A DNA stretch of 64,000 bases from Campylobacter sp. CCUG 57310 (GCF_013201975.1 NZ_CP053845.1:1054001-1118000), one strand, 5' to 3'. Positions 1-9,547 are shown, numbered from the stretch's first letter. Notes: generated by a model not told the origin, from the letters alone. A program made the numbers and translations.

Positions 1-413
1 AGACGATAGATATAAGTGATATATCAAATATAGATATATACTCTAAAGCACTCTTTAATAAGCTAGGAGAAAAAGAGATAGAGGTAGATATAGTAGGAGA
101 TAGAATTCTTTTAAAACCTGCTAAATCCTTATCGGCTAAGATAGGAGCTAGATACAACCATACTATAAACGAAAGATTTGATCTTTATACAGGTGCTAGC
201 TATGAAAGAGAGTTTAAAGGTGAAGCTAAAGGATATAACCTAACTCATAATGTAGATATAGATAGTCCAAGTATCAAAGGAAGCACTTATAATGCAGAGA
301 TAGGTGCTAAGCTAAACAGTACAAATAACCTAACGCTAGACTTTAACCTACAAGGCATGACAGGTAAAAAAAGAGGTATTAATGGCGGTATTGGGGTGCA
401 GTGGAGGTTTTGA
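1..413 (+). CDS. Autotransporter outer-membrane beta-domain, C-terminal fragment (5' end outside window)
   Basis: An open frame enters from the left edge (first full codon at base 3) and ends with TGA at 411-413, giving about 136 residues. The translation alternates polar and hydrophobic residues in short stretches such as KIGARYNHTINERFDLYTGA and AEIGAKLNSTNNLTLDFNLQ, typical of membrane-crossing beta strands. It ends in GVQWRF-stop, the terminal aromatic signature recognised by the BAM machinery in type V autotransporters. I infer that this is the end of the beta-barrel translocator of a large adhesin or enzyme whose passenger lies upstream. It is not the same protein as the subtilisin-type autotransporter at 4090. 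Porin-like barrels are the main alternative. Confidence 0.75.
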   Translation, partial: TIDISDISNIDIYSKALFNKLGEKEIEVDIVGDRILLKPAKSLSAKIGARYNHTINERFDLYTGASYEREFKGEAKGYNLTHNVDIDSPSIKGSTYNAEIGAKLNSTNNLTLDFNLQGMTGKKRGINGGIGVQWRF

Positions 414-460
414 ATTTAGATAAAGGAGCTTTTTAGTTTCTTTGTCTAGCTAATATATAC

Positions 461-493
461 AAACAGAGGCAAATTTATCGCTTGTCTCTGTTT
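461..493 (+). terminator. Hairpin terminator of the left-edge autotransporter
   Basis: A 12-bp stem (AAACAGAGGCAA at 461-472 against TTGTCTCTGTTT at 482-493, one G-U pair) encloses a 9-base loop. It lies 48 bases after the autotransporter stop. The T-tract is short, so termination strength is uncertain. Confidence 0.5.
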
Positions 494-634
494 AAATTTC
501 TGCTTTTTATTTATATGAAATTTACAAAACACAAAAAGAAAATTTAAATAGATCAAATATCTAAATTTAAATAAGCGAATAGAAATTTGCTCGTATAAAG
601 AGTAAATTTAAGGCAATATACGAGCGTTTAAAAT

Positions 635-1591
635 CTAATTTTTCTTAAAAAATCTTAAAATTTTAGCCTGAAGTTTGAAAAACTCGCCAAGCTCCATTAT
701 CGGATAAGCTCCTGCGTATTTCTTGCCGCCTTCGATATTCTTGCCGACTCCTCCACGTGCTGCAATCTGAGCAAAATCCCCAACTTTAAGATGCCCTGCC
801 GTGCCGCTTTGCCCGCCCATCACGACGTTTCTACCAAGCTTAGTTGAGCCTGCAAGTCCTGTTTGAGCTACTATTAAGCAGCCCTGCCCCAGCTCGCAGT
901 TATGGCCTATCTGCACAAGGTTATCTATCTTAGTGTGACGCTTGATGATGGTCGGCTCAAACACTCCGCGATCTATAGTAGTGCATGCTCCGATCTCGAC
1001 AAAGTCTTCTAAAATCACGTTTCCGTTGTGATAAATTTTGATATGCTCGCCCGTTTTGGTGTGTGCGTATCCGTAGCCGTCAGAGCCGATAACGGCATTT
1101 GCGTTTATATGACACTCATCGCCGATTACGCAGTCGTTATATACGACTACATTTGGATGCAAGATGCAGTTTTTGCCAATCTTTACATTATCACCCAAAA
1201 ATACTCCCGGCATTAGCACACTGCCCTCGCCCACCGTTACGCCTGAGCCTATATAAACGTTTTGCATTACTTTGGCACTGGGTGAAATTTGAGTCTCTTT
1301 TGGAGAGCTTGCAAAAAGCTCTTTTGCAAAAAATTTGCTTAAAATCGCAAATGCTAAATGCGCGTTTTCAACGATTATAGCACGCGTATCGCTAGGCACA
1401 AATTCCTTTAAATTTTCGCTTATCAGTATAGCTGCTGCCTTAGAATTTGAAATAAATTTGGCGTTTTTTTCGCCGTCGCAATAGCTTAATTCGCTACTTT
1501 TTGCATTAGCAAGCGAATTTAGTGCAGTTACCTCAAAATCATTACCTTTAAATTCAATCTCTAAAATCTTATAAATTTCACTTAGTTTCAT
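635..1591 (-). CDS. lpxD: UDP-3-O-acylglucosamine N-acyltransferase LpxD
   Basis: This cytoplasmic enzyme of lipid A synthesis adds the N-linked 3-hydroxyacyl chain from acyl-ACP to UDP-3-O-acyl-glucosamine. An N-terminal uridine-binding domain (about residues 1-95) is followed by hexapeptide repeats of a left-handed beta helix (about 100-290). The segment LVQIGHNCELGQGC holds the probable catalytic histidine (His230), and the total of 318 residues is normal for the family. I chose the ATG at 1591-1589, which overlaps the ilvN TGA; a GTG one codon earlier is also possible. It is the last gene of ilvB-ilvN-lpxD, which is the order I remember from C. jejuni. Confidence 0.95.
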   Translation of the reverse strand: MKLSEIYKILEIEFKGNDFEVTALNSLANAKSSELSYCDGEKNAKFISNSKAAAILISENLKEFVPSDTRAIIVENAHLAFAILSKFFAKELFASSPKETQISPSAKVMQNVYIGSGVTVGEGSVLMPGVFLGDNVKIGKNCILHPNVVVYNDCVIGDECHINANAVIGSDGYGYAHTKTGEHIKIYHNGNVILEDFVEIGACTTIDRGVFEPTIIKRHTKIDNLVQIGHNCELGQGCLIVAQTGLAGSTKLGRNVVMGGQSGTAGHLKVGDFAQIAARGGVGKNIEGGKKYAGAYPIMELGEFFKLQAKILRFFKKN

Positions 1592-2061
1592 CACATATCC
1601 ATTAAAACCGACCCGCCGCGAACGATATCGGCAGGATTGTATTTTTTGATAGCTTTTAAAAAATTATTAACCCTAATCGTATCGTCAGCCACCATAACAA
1701 CGATAAAATTTTCATTTGTGTTCGCAACTATTCCGTTATATGCCTTAAGTATCGCGTCAAGTCCGCCGAAATTTTCACTTAGCGGAATTTTTACGAGCGC
1801 CATCTCTTTTTCGACAAATTCGCCCGTTTCTATTACTTTATATGTCGGTATTAGCTTATGTAGCTGCTTTACGATCTGCTCTAGCACTCTTTCATCGCCT
1901 ACTGTTACGATACTAAGGCGAGATAAATTTGTCTCCGGTATCGGAGCGACCGTAAGAGTATCGATATTGTACCCACGCCCTGCAAAAAGCCCTGAGATAC
2001 GCGAAAGCACTCCGTGTTCGTTAAGAACGATGACTGAAATTACTCTTCTTATGCTCATCAT
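1591..2061 (-). CDS. ilvN: Acetolactate synthase small (regulatory) subunit
   Basis: This is the regulatory partner of acetolactate synthase; it stimulates the catalytic subunit and confers valine feedback inhibition. An ACT domain is visible at about residues 4-75, with the hallmark segment VLNEHGVLSRISGLFAGRGY. A second ACT-like C-terminal half follows, ending IVRGGSVLMDM. The length of 156 residues matches the IlvH/IlvN family. The start abuts the ilvB stop (TAA directly followed by ATGATG), so the two subunits are translationally coupled. Campylobacter annotations sometimes use the name ilvH. Confidence 0.95.
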   Translation of the reverse strand: MMSIRRVISVIVLNEHGVLSRISGLFAGRGYNIDTLTVAPIPETNLSRLSIVTVGDERVLEQIVKQLHKLIPTYKVIETGEFVEKEMALVKIPLSENFGGLDAILKAYNGIVANTNENFIVVMVADDTIRVNNFLKAIKKYNPADIVRGGSVLMDM

Positions 2062-3750
2062 TTATTCCTTGCTTTTTAGTATCATATTGTATATCGCAGC
2101 TCCCGCGGGCACCATAGGAAGCACATCTTCAAAGCGATCAACCCTAACATCAAGCATAGCTACCTTGCCAAGCTTTATCGCTTCTTTTAGCGCATTTCTA
2201 AACTCATCTTTGGTTTTGCAGACAAATCCTACTCCGCCAAAGCCCTCTACTATCTTTACGAAATCAGGCTGCACGCTAAGATCGGTTGATGAGTAGCGTT
2301 TCTCGTAAAAAAACGTCTGCCACTGGCGCACCATGCCTAAAAAGTTATTGTTTAGGATGATGTTTATAACCGCTATGCCGTTTTCTGCGGCTGTTATTAG
2401 CTCTTGGATGTTCATTAGTATCGAGCCATCACCCGTAAAATTTATAACCGTTTTACTAGGATCTGCGCACTTTGCGCCCATTGCCGCAGGTAGTCCGTAA
2501 CCCATCGTGCCAAGTCCTCCGCTGGTAATCAGCTGCCTTGGGCGCGAAAACGGATAAAACTGCGCCGTCCACATCTGGTGCTGTCCGACGTCAGTTGATA
2601 TGATCGTATCATCGCCTGCTATCTTGGCAGTCTCCTCTATGACCCACTGCGGCTTTAAAACTTCATCGCTGTCGCTGTATGCAAGCGGGTTTAGCTTGTC
2701 GTAGCGAGAGAGGATATCCTTCCAGTCTTTGATGTTTTCAGGATTTACTTCAACTCTTTGTATGAGCTCTTCAAGCACGGATTTAAGATCGCCCACTATC
2801 GGAAAATGGGCATTTACTATCTTTGATATAGAGCTTGGATCGATATCTACGTGAATGATTTTCGCGTATCTTGCAAATTCGCTTAACTTACCGGTGATAC
2901 GATCATCAAACCTAGCTCCAAGCGCGATAAGCAAATCGGCTTCACTTAAAGCCATATTTGCGGCATAACTTCCGTGCATACCCGCCATCGCAAGCAAATT
3001 TTCATCATCATGAGATAAAATTCCAAGCCCCATTAGAGTCTCTATAGCAGGAATTCCGGTCTTTTTAGCAAATTTTCTTACAAGCTCGCTGGCACCAGAA
3101 GCTACAACCCCTCCTCCAAGATAAAGAAGCGGTCTTTTTGCCGCGGATATGGCTTCGGCAGCCTTTTTAATCTGCTTTGCATTGCCCTTATAAGTAGGCT
3201 TATAAGTAAGCATCTTTATCTCCTCGGGATAATCAAAATTTCCCATTGCCGCGGTTATATCTTTTGGTATATCGATATGAACGGGGCCCGGACGACCTGA
3301 GCGAGCGATGTAAAATGCCTCTTTTAAAATTCTTGGAAGCTCCTCAATGCTGTTTACCAAATAGTTATGCTTCACACAGGGGCGAGAAATTCCTACCGCA
3401 TCAATCTCCTGAAAGGCGTCCGTACCGATAAGAGAGCTTGCAACCTGCCCGCTTATAAGCACTATAGGAATACTATCAGAATACGCCGTAGCAAGGCCTG
3501 TAACGGCATTTGTAAATCCCGGACCGCTGGTAACGAAAGCTACTCCGACTTTTCCGCTTGCTCTTGCGTATCCATCTGCGGCATGGACGGCGGCTTGCTC
3601 GTGGCGAACTAAAATATGCTTAAAGTATCTTTGCTTATAAGTCTCATCGTAGATATTAAGAGCCGCACCGCCCGGGTATCCAAAAACTATATCAACACCC
3701 TCTTTATATAGCGCTTCGCTAATCATCTGCGAGCCATTTAACTCTTTCAT
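2062..3750 (-). CDS. ilvB: Acetolactate synthase large (catalytic) subunit
   Basis: This thiamine-diphosphate enzyme condenses two pyruvates to acetolactate (valine/leucine) or pyruvate with 2-oxobutyrate (isoleucine). The N-terminal pyrimidine-binding domain contains RHEQAAVHAADGYAR with the catalytic glutamate (Glu51). A central FAD-binding domain follows, and the C-terminal domain carries the ThDP/Mg motif GDGSILMN. The 562 residues are typical. It is the first gene of ilvB-ilvN-lpxD and has a TATAAT element at 3781-3786 on its own strand, 31 bases before the ATG. The name ilvI is used for the equivalent gene in C. jejuni. Confidence 0.96.
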   Translation of the reverse strand: MKELNGSQMISEALYKEGVDIVFGYPGGAALNIYDETYKQRYFKHILVRHEQAAVHAADGYARASGKVGVAFVTSGPGFTNAVTGLATAYSDSIPIVLISGQVASSLIGTDAFQEIDAVGISRPCVKHNYLVNSIEELPRILKEAFYIARSGRPGPVHIDIPKDITAAMGNFDYPEEIKMLTYKPTYKGNAKQIKKAAEAISAAKRPLLYLGGGVVASGASELVRKFAKKTGIPAIETLMGLGILSHDDENLLAMAGMHGSYAANMALSEADLLIALGARFDDRITGKLSEFARYAKIIHVDIDPSSISKIVNAHFPIVGDLKSVLEELIQRVEVNPENIKDWKDILSRYDKLNPLAYSDSDEVLKPQWVIEETAKIAGDDTIISTDVGQHQMWTAQFYPFSRPRQLITSGGLGTMGYGLPAAMGAKCADPSKTVINFTGDGSILMNIQELITAAENGIAVINIILNNNFLGMVRQWQTFFYEKRYSSTDLSVQPDFVKIVEGFGGVGFVCKTKDEFRNALKEAIKLGKVAMLDVRVDRFEDVLPMVPAGAAIYNMILKSKE

Positions 3751-3780
3751 TTTTTGCCCTTGCCTTGAAATTTACACTTT

Positions 3781-3786
3781 ATTATA
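3781..3786 (-). promoter_or_regulatory. -10 element of the ilvB operon
   Basis: Read on the minus strand, the sequence is GATATAATAAAG, a perfect TATAAT placed 31 bases before the ilvB ATG. No -35 box is obvious, as is usual for vegetative Campylobacter promoters. The rest of the 339-bp divergent region 3751-4089 is AT-rich and has no coding content that I can see. Confidence 0.5.
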
Positions 3787-4047
3787 TCTTTAAAAATTTT
3801 AAAAATAGATGATATGTTCAAAAACCGTAATTAGAGTCTTTAAAAATAATAAAATAAAATTTCTAAACTGTATTAAAATAAAAGTTAATTTAAAAAATTC
3901 AGTTTAATTTTAATAATATAAAAAAGTAACTAAAATATAGATATATTTATTAAGATTTAAATTACAAAAGGTGTATTACAAAAAAATATAACAATAAATC
4001 GACAATATATTTTAAATAAATTAATTAATATTAAAGATTAATATTTA

Positions 4048-4053
4048 TATAAT
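4048..4053 (+). promoter_or_regulatory. -10 element of the subtilisin autotransporter gene
   Basis: A perfect TATAAT lies 36 bases before the ATG at 4090, followed by a clear ribosome-binding site AAAGGATA at 4079-4086. The upstream 130 bases are almost entirely A and T. Confidence 0.5.
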
Positions 4054-4089
4054 TTTATCGATTTTTTACTTTTTAAAGAAAGGATACTC

Positions 4090-7000
4090 ATGAGATCAGA
4101 ATTTAGTCGTGCTGCACGCACTAACAAAATTGCACTATCAATTTTTGCTTGCATATTTTTAGCAAGCGGCGCAAACGCCTATAAAGAGTTAGGCACATTA
4201 GGAAATACTTTAAGCTGGGAAAGTGATGAGTATAAAAAAGACTGGGGCCTTGACTCTATGAATGCTTCTATTGCCTATGCCATGGGATTTAGCGGCGAAG
4301 GTGTAAAAATAGGAGTCATGGACTCAGGCATGCTTATGTCTCACCCTGAATTTCAAGACGGTAGATTTTCTACTATTAAAAGCATAGGAGAATACAGCAA
4401 GAACGGCATGCGCTATCCTGATACACAGTATGGAAATTCGCCGTTTAAAAAAGGATCTAGCTCCGATTATGACAAATCAAATAAGGGTGAATTTAAAAAA
4501 GGAGAGTCATTTAACGTAGGCGGAGAATGGATAGCGGGCATAAACGACTCTCACGGCACTCATGTAGGCGGCACCATAGGAGCTAGCAGAAACGGCAAAG
4601 GAATGCATGGTATTGCTTTTGGATCAAAAATTTATTCTGCCAACACAGGCGGTAACGATGGAATGACCTATGGTCCAAACCAAGATTATAACTTCTTTTT
4701 AAAAGGCTATACTGCACTAGCCGATGCCGGTGTCAGGGTTATTAATAACAGTTGGGGGTCAAATAGAAAAGTAAATTCGGCATATCCGGGAGCAACCGGC
4801 TGGAAGATAGAATATCTCAAAGATGGTATGGGAAATTATATTAGAAATCCTGACGGAAGCGTTAAATTTAAAATAATAAAAACCAATGATCCTAAAGACC
4901 ATATGGATCTTAAAGATCTTGATTCGGCCAAAAAAGCATACTATCAGTTTGTGGTTTCAGGAGAAAAAAGCTTCATAGATGCAGCTTACGAAGTGGCAGT
5001 TAATAGACGAATCATTCAAGTGTTTACCGCAGGAAATAGAGACAATATGGAAGAATCATTTACTCGTGCCATGCTTCCATATTTTAGACCCGATGCAGAA
5101 AAATATTGGGTTAACGTAACCGGACAAAAAGAAAATGACGGACAAAGATTTAATCTTGCGGGACATTCTAAGTGGTGGACTATAGCTGCACCCGGCATGA
5201 ACATTTACTCCTCTATAGTTGATATAAAAACAGGCAAATCAGGATATGCCAGCTGGGGAGGTACATCTATGGCTGCCCCTCATGTATCAGGAGCACTAGG
5301 AGTAATATTTTCTCGCTATACATATATGAGCGCAGATCAAGTCCGCGATACGATGCTAACAAATGCTAGACAGACTAAAAAAAATACATCCACTCCGCTT
5401 GAAGGATGGACTTCGGCACTAGGTACGCCTGATGCAAGATGGGGTTGGGGTATCCTTGATCTTGGTAAAGCGATGTTTGGTCCCGGACAATTTTTAGGAA
5501 AATTTGATGTTAGTATGGAAGTGGATGATATCTGGTCAAACAACATTTCGGATGTAGCGATCAAGCATAGAAAAACGGAAGATGACAATGAAGCTGCGAC
5601 TTGGAACGCAAGGAAGGCTTTACTTAATACAAAAGCTTCTTTAACGTCTGAAGAAAAAGCCGAGATAGTGTTTGAAACGGCAAGAGAAAAAGCAAGAGCT
5701 CAAAGAGCAACAGAAGGATATGAAGGCTCGCTTGTTAAAAGAGGAAGCGGCACGCTTACTTTAGTCGGAGATAATACCTTTACTGGAAATACTACTATCT
5801 ACGGAGGTAAAATTTCAGCCTTAAATCAATCTTTAACAAAAAGCAATGTAGTCGTAGAAAATGGCGGCTCGCTTGAAATTTTAAAAGAAAGAAAATACTA
5901 TGTGCCTTCAAGCACAGGCTGGAAAGAGGTAACTAAAACAAGCACATCGGATGTCGTAACGGCAACTATAAATAATGGCGGTGCGTTTTTGCTTACTAGA
6001 CCGGGAAGTGCGAACGTAAATGTAACTTTCAAAGACGGTTCTCTAGTAGGAATATCTGAAAATGCCGATGAATTAGTCGAACTAATGAAGTCTCCTTCAT
6101 TAACTAGAGGCTATAGCGCTCAAGGAGCATTTATCGGGTATGAAAAGACAAAATTTGCTAAAGAGTATGCGTTTTTTAACCTTACAAAAGAATTTGCAAA
6201 TGATAAATTAAAAATCAATGTAAAGAAAAACTCAAAGCAAATGGGAGATTTTGCCACTTCGTCAAATCAAAAAGAAGTTGCAAATTTCATAGAGCAATCA
6301 GCGATTTTAGCTCCTTCAAATGCTAGTGTCGGATTTAGATCGGTGACTAGAAACAGTCTTAAAACAAGCGATCTATATAGAAATTTACTTTTTGCTACAC
6401 CGGATCAAGCAAAAGCTACATTTAAGACGCTTGCAAACGATGGAAATTTTGCCGCACAAAACACATCTGTTTTAAATAGCATTTTACTTAGAAATTCTAT
6501 CTCGGGACACAAAGCGAATATAAATGCCGTAAATACCAACGATACATATAGCGGACTATCTTTTTGGACTACAACTATAGCCCACAACTTCAAATACGAT
6601 AGCGTTGATGCCAAATCTCAAACATTTGGTCAAATCTTTGGCGCAGACGGCATGGCAAGCGATAACACAAGATTTGGCGGTGTGCTTGGACTAAGCAAAA
6701 CATTGACAAAAATAGATGGCGAAAAAGATTATAAAGTTCTAAACTCAAATTTGGGTATCTATACTCAAACCGACATAAATGACTTTAAGCTAAACACTAT
6801 GGCAACTTACACGATGGGCAAACGCCATAAAGAAAGCAGCTCCAGCATAGTCGAGTATGTATCAAACACAAAAACCAAAAATAAAGAGGCTATCGCAATG
6901 GTATATGCAGATATTAGTCATAAAGGCATAGAGTCGGCAAATTTCGCTCTTTCACCTTATGTAGGATTTGGCTATATAAATGCAAAAGTTAAAACAAGCG

Positions 7001-7347
7001 AGCAACAAATAGGTGTTTATACTATGACCACAAGTAAAGATAACAGAGATGTTACCGTAGCTACTATAGGTATAAAACCAAGCTATGCTTTTGGTATTTT
7101 TAATGCAAATGCAAATATAGCTTATAATAGACTATTTGGTCAAAAAGCTCCTAGCACAACCGTAGGATTAGGAGCAAACGGTAGCATAGGACTAGAAGGA
7201 GAAAAACTAACCGATCTAACTACTATAGATGCCGGTTTAGAAGCGAAAATATTTAAAAACGGTTCCGTTAGACTATCTTACATAGGAGCTTTTGGAGATA
7301 ATGTCAAATCAAACGGTTTAAATGCTAAATTTAGCTTTATGTTTTAA
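4090..7347 (+). CDS. Subtilisin-type (S8) serine protease autotransporter
   Basis: This is a type V secreted protease: a signal peptide (residues 1-30, ending SGANA) is followed by a subtilase domain at about 60-465. The catalytic triad is visible as Asp78 in GVMDSG, His155 in DSHGTHVGG and Ser393 in GGTSMAAPHVSG, with the oxyanion Asn316 in TAGN. A charged helical stretch (about 490-550) leads into an autotransporter strand repeat, SLVKRGSGTLTLVGDNTFTG. The C-terminal ~270 residues form a beta barrel ending in FSFMF. All parts appear intact, so an active surface or released protease is expected. The substrate cannot be told from sequence; proteolysis of other surface proteins or host proteins are the obvious options. 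It is monocistronic, with a promoter upstream and a terminator downstream. Confidence 0.93.
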   Translation: MRSEFSRAARTNKIALSIFACIFLASGANAYKELGTLGNTLSWESDEYKKDWGLDSMNASIAYAMGFSGEGVKIGVMDSGMLMSHPEFQDGRFSTIKSIGEYSKNGMRYPDTQYGNSPFKKGSSSDYDKSNKGEFKKGESFNVGGEWIAGINDSHGTHVGGTIGASRNGKGMHGIAFGSKIYSANTGGNDGMTYGPNQDYNFFLKGYTALADAGVRVINNSWGSNRKVNSAYPGATGWKIEYLKDGMGNYIRNPDGSVKFKIIKTNDPKDHMDLKDLDSAKKAYYQFVVSGEKSFIDAAYEVAVNRRIIQVFTAGNRDNMEESFTRAMLPYFRPDAEKYWVNVTGQKENDGQRFNLAGHSKWWTIAAPGMNIYSSIVDIKTGKSGYASWGGTSMAAPHVSGALGVIFSRYTYMSADQVRDTMLTNARQTKKNTSTPLEGWTSALGTPDARWGWGILDLGKAMFGPGQFLGKFDVSMEVDDIWSNNISDVAIKHRKTEDDNEAATWNARKALLNTKASLTSEEKAEIVFETAREKARAQRATEGYEGSLVKRGSGTLTLVGDNTFTGNTTIYGGKISALNQSLTKSNVVVENGGSLEILKERKYYVPSSTGWKEVTKTSTSDVVTATINNGGAFLLTRPGSANVNVTFKDGSLVGISENADELVELMKSPSLTRGYSAQGAFIGYEKTKFAKEYAFFNLTKEFANDKLKINVKKNSKQMGDFATSSNQKEVANFIEQSAILAPSNASVGFRSVTRNSLKTSDLYRNLLFATPDQAKATFKTLANDGNFAAQNTSVLNSILLRNSISGHKANINAVNTNDTYSGLSFWTTTIAHNFKYDSVDAKSQTFGQIFGADGMASDNTRFGGVLGLSKTLTKIDGEKDYKVLNSNLGIYTQTDINDFKLNTMATYTMGKRHKESSSSIVEYVSNTKTKNKEAIAMVYADISHKGIESANFALSPYVGFGYINAKVKTSEQQIGVYTMTTSKDNRDVTVATIGIKPSYAFGIFNANANIAYNRLFGQKAPSTTVGLGANGSIGLEGEKLTDLTTIDAGLEAKIFKNGSVRLSYIGAFGDNVKSNGLNAKFSFMF

Positions 7348-7357
7348 TTAAACACAA

Positions 7358-7386
7358 AATAGCCCTCTAAATTTGTGAGGGCTATT
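7358..7386. terminator. Bidirectional terminator between the S8 autotransporter and flgH
   Basis: A perfect 10-bp stem (AATAGCCCTC at 7358-7367, GAGGGCTATT at 7377-7386) with a 9-base loop sits between two converging genes. It is flanked by A-rich sequence on the left and T-rich sequence on the right, so it can serve both strands. Confidence 0.85.
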
Positions 7387-7391
7387 AAATT

Positions 7392-8096
7392 TTAAAACGG
7401 CCAGATAGCCTCCATAAGCTTCGTTCCCCAAGGTTTTCTGGTAGATTTATCCACATCCCCTTCAGTCTTATATAAAATTTTCGCATCAGCTATGTATTTT
7501 GAGTCGATTTCGTTTGAATTTGATATATCATAAGGTCTTATTACGCCGCTTAGTTGCACTATCTGCTTTTCGCCGTTAAGCAGTAGCTCGCGCGAGCCTT
7601 CGATGAAGTAGTTGCCGTTTTCAAGCACTTTAATAATGCGAGCCGATATGGTTGTCTTAAAGCTTTCGGTGCGAGAACTCAAAGCTCCTCCGCTAAATTG
7701 ATTTTTAGTGCCCGCTTTAAAGCCTATATCGCCGAATTTATTTAACTGATCCGCCGCGTGAGAAAGAGGCGAAGATCCTGCGGTAAATACTCCTCCTCCA
7801 AGCCCTATAGTGCTGTCTTTGTTAGTGTTTCGTTTGCCTGTGGAGCTTTGGTTTGCACTCTCGCTTATCACTACGGTTACGATATCATTTACGTTCATAG
7901 CCTTTCTATCCGAGAATAAAGGATTATCCCCCCGTCCAAAAAGACTACCCGTATTTGGCTGATTATTTATCTGCTTGGCGGGAAGCTGCTCTACATATAC
8001 GGGCGGCTTCATGTCTATTTTAGGATCGGCACTCGGCACACATCCGCTAAAAATCAGTCCGATACAAGCCATAGATAAATAAAATTTAGCTTTCAT
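7392..8096 (-). CDS. flgH: Flagellar L-ring lipoprotein FlgH
   Basis: FlgH builds the outer-membrane L-ring through which the flagellar rod passes. A lipoprotein signal peptide ends in the lipobox IFSGC (Cys19). The FlgH core is recognisable from SLFGRGDNPLFSDRKAMNVN and DIVTVVISESANQSS. The 234 residues are family-typical. The gene is transcribed alone and diverges from pta. The 71-bp upstream gap holds a canonical sigma-54 element (8134-8150, minus strand), consistent with middle-class, RpoN-dependent flagellar genes of Campylobacter. Confidence 0.95.
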   Translation of the reverse strand: MKAKFYLSMACIGLIFSGCVPSADPKIDMKPPVYVEQLPAKQINNQPNTGSLFGRGDNPLFSDRKAMNVNDIVTVVISESANQSSTGKRNTNKDSTIGLGGGVFTAGSSPLSHAADQLNKFGDIGFKAGTKNQFSGGALSSRTESFKTTISARIIKVLENGNYFIEGSRELLLNGEKQIVQLSGVIRPYDISNSNEIDSKYIADAKILYKTEGDVDKSTRKPWGTKLMEAIWPF

Positions 8097-8133
8097 AAAA
8101 TTTAACCTTAGTATAGATATTTATGATAAAATT

Positions 8134-8150
8134 AAGCAATTAAAGTTCCA
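8134..8150 (-). promoter_or_regulatory. Sigma-54 (-24/-12) promoter of flgH
   Basis: On the minus strand the sequence reads TGGAAC, five bases, TTGCTT. The invariant GG and GC doublets are separated by exactly ten bases, as required for RpoN. It lies about 40 bases before the flgH ATG. rpoN itself is encoded at 43203-44459. Confidence 0.8.
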
Positions 8151-8167
8151 CTAATCAAGGAAAAAAG

Positions 8168-9547
8168 ATGAAAACTGATAGGATTTATCTACTAACTGCT
8201 AATTTTTCAAAAATTTATGAAATTATATCAGCAAAATTTAAAAATATAACGATTTTTGAGCCTATCGGCGGATTTGTAAGCATTGAAGAAGCGATTTTGG
8301 CCTTTAGAGAAGATAGGGAAAAAGAGCTGATAAAAGATATCATAAAAGAATTTGATAGACTTAAAAAAGAGTACGAATTTATCGCGATTAGAGGATGTGA
8401 AGCCTTTGGAAACATAGGCAAATTCGAGCTAAATTTAATGCTTGCCAAGCACCTTAACGCTCCTGTTTATTGCACCGAGAATTTAAAAGCGATAAACAAA
8501 AACTCAAAGCTCTTTATAAGCTCAAATTTGGATGAAATTTTAACTTATAAACAAGACATTATCACTCCTTATAAATTCGAAAAAGAGCTTGTAGATAAAG
8601 CAAAATCAGATAAAAAAACCATAGTTTTGCCCGAAAGCGCCGATGAGCGGATATTAAAAGCTAGCGAGCTTTTAATAAAAACGCAAGCGGTAAATTTAAT
8701 CCTACTTGGCGATGAAAGCGGGATTAAAACCGAGGCAAAAAGTCTTGGGGTAAATTTAGAAGGAATAAAATTCATAAATTTAGACAAAAACGAGTATCAA
8801 GACAGCTTCGCAAGCAAGCTTTATGAGCTTAGAAAACACAAGGGCGTAACGCTTGAAAAAACAAAAGAGATGATTTTGGACAAAACTTACTTTGGCACCA
8901 TGATGGTTCAAACAGGCTTAGCCGACGCCATGGTAAGCGGAGCCATAACCACCACCGCCGATACCATACGCCCCGCATTTGAAATCATAAAGACAAAACC
9001 GCAAACACCGCTTGTATCAAGCTCTTTTGTGATGTGTATGGATGAAGAAATTTTAATCTATGCAGATTGTGCGATAAATCCAAAGCCCGACGCGCAAACT
9101 CTAGCTAGGATAGCGATTGATTCGGCTAATACTGCTAGCTACTTCGGACTTGAGCCTAGAGTCGCCCTGCTTTCATACTCTACGGGAGATAGCGGATACG
9201 GAGAAGATGTGGATTTGGTTCATGAGGCACTTAAGATAGCAAAAGAGCTTGAGCCAAATTTAGTCATCGACGGACCTATGCAATATGACGCGGCTATAGA
9301 TATGCAAGTAGCCAAAAAAAAGCTGCCAAATAGCGACGTAGCCGGCAGAGCAAATGTATTTGTATTTCCAAATTTAAGCTGCGGCAACATCGGATATAAG
9401 ATAGCTCAACGCAGCGCAAACTGCATCGCCATAGGACCGCTTTTGCAAGGACTTAAAAAACCCGTAAACGACCTAAGCAGAGGGTGTTCGGTAGAAGATA
9501 TAGTAAATACGGTTTTAATCACAGCCATACAAGCAGGAGGCAAATAG
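8168..9547 (+). CDS. pta: Phosphate acetyltransferase
   Basis: Pta interconverts acetyl-CoA and acetyl phosphate, the first step of the acetate overflow/ATP-generating pathway. The C-terminal PTA_PTB catalytic domain occupies about residues 140-459, with family segments [34 protein letters not shown] and [16 protein letters not shown]. The N-terminal ~135 residues are a shortened remnant of the P-loop-like domain found in long Pta proteins (about 700 residues). The stop overlaps the ackA GTG by one base (TAGTG), so the two are coupled. The divergent 71-bp gap to flgH holds an AT-rich -10-like sequence (GATAAAAT at 8125-8132). Confidence 0.95.
   Translation: MKTDRIYLLTANFSKIYEIISAKFKNITIFEPIGGFVSIEEAILAFREDREKELIKDIIKEFDRLKKEYEFIAIRGCEAFGNIGKFELNLMLAKHLNAPVYCTENLKAINKNSKLFISSNLDEILTYKQDIITPYKFEKELVDKAKSDKKTIVLPESADERILKASELLIKTQAVNLILLGDESGIKTEAKSLGVNLEGIKFINLDKNEYQDSFASKLYELRKHKGVTLEKTKEMILDKTYFGTMMVQTGLADAMVSGAITTTADTIRPAFEIIKTKPQTPLVSSSFVMCMDEEILIYADCAINPKPDAQTLARIAIDSANTASYFGLEPRVALLSYSTGDSGYGEDVDLVHEALKIAKELEPNLVIDGPMQYDAAIDMQVAKKKLPNSDVAGRANVFVFPNLSCGNIGYKIAQRSANCIAIGPLLQGLKKPVNDLSRGCSVEDIVNTVLITAIQAGGK

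Noticed and set aside
1637-2296. Long plus-strand frame (219 codons) opposite ilvN and ilvB
   Set aside because: It lies entirely antisense to two certain genes, has no ribosome-binding site and a Ser/Thr/Ile-rich composition typical of mirrored coding DNA.
3751-4089. AT-rich tract considered as a replication or attachment site
   Set aside because: It lacks DnaA boxes in any array, direct repeats or neighbouring replication genes. It is explained as a divergent promoter region.
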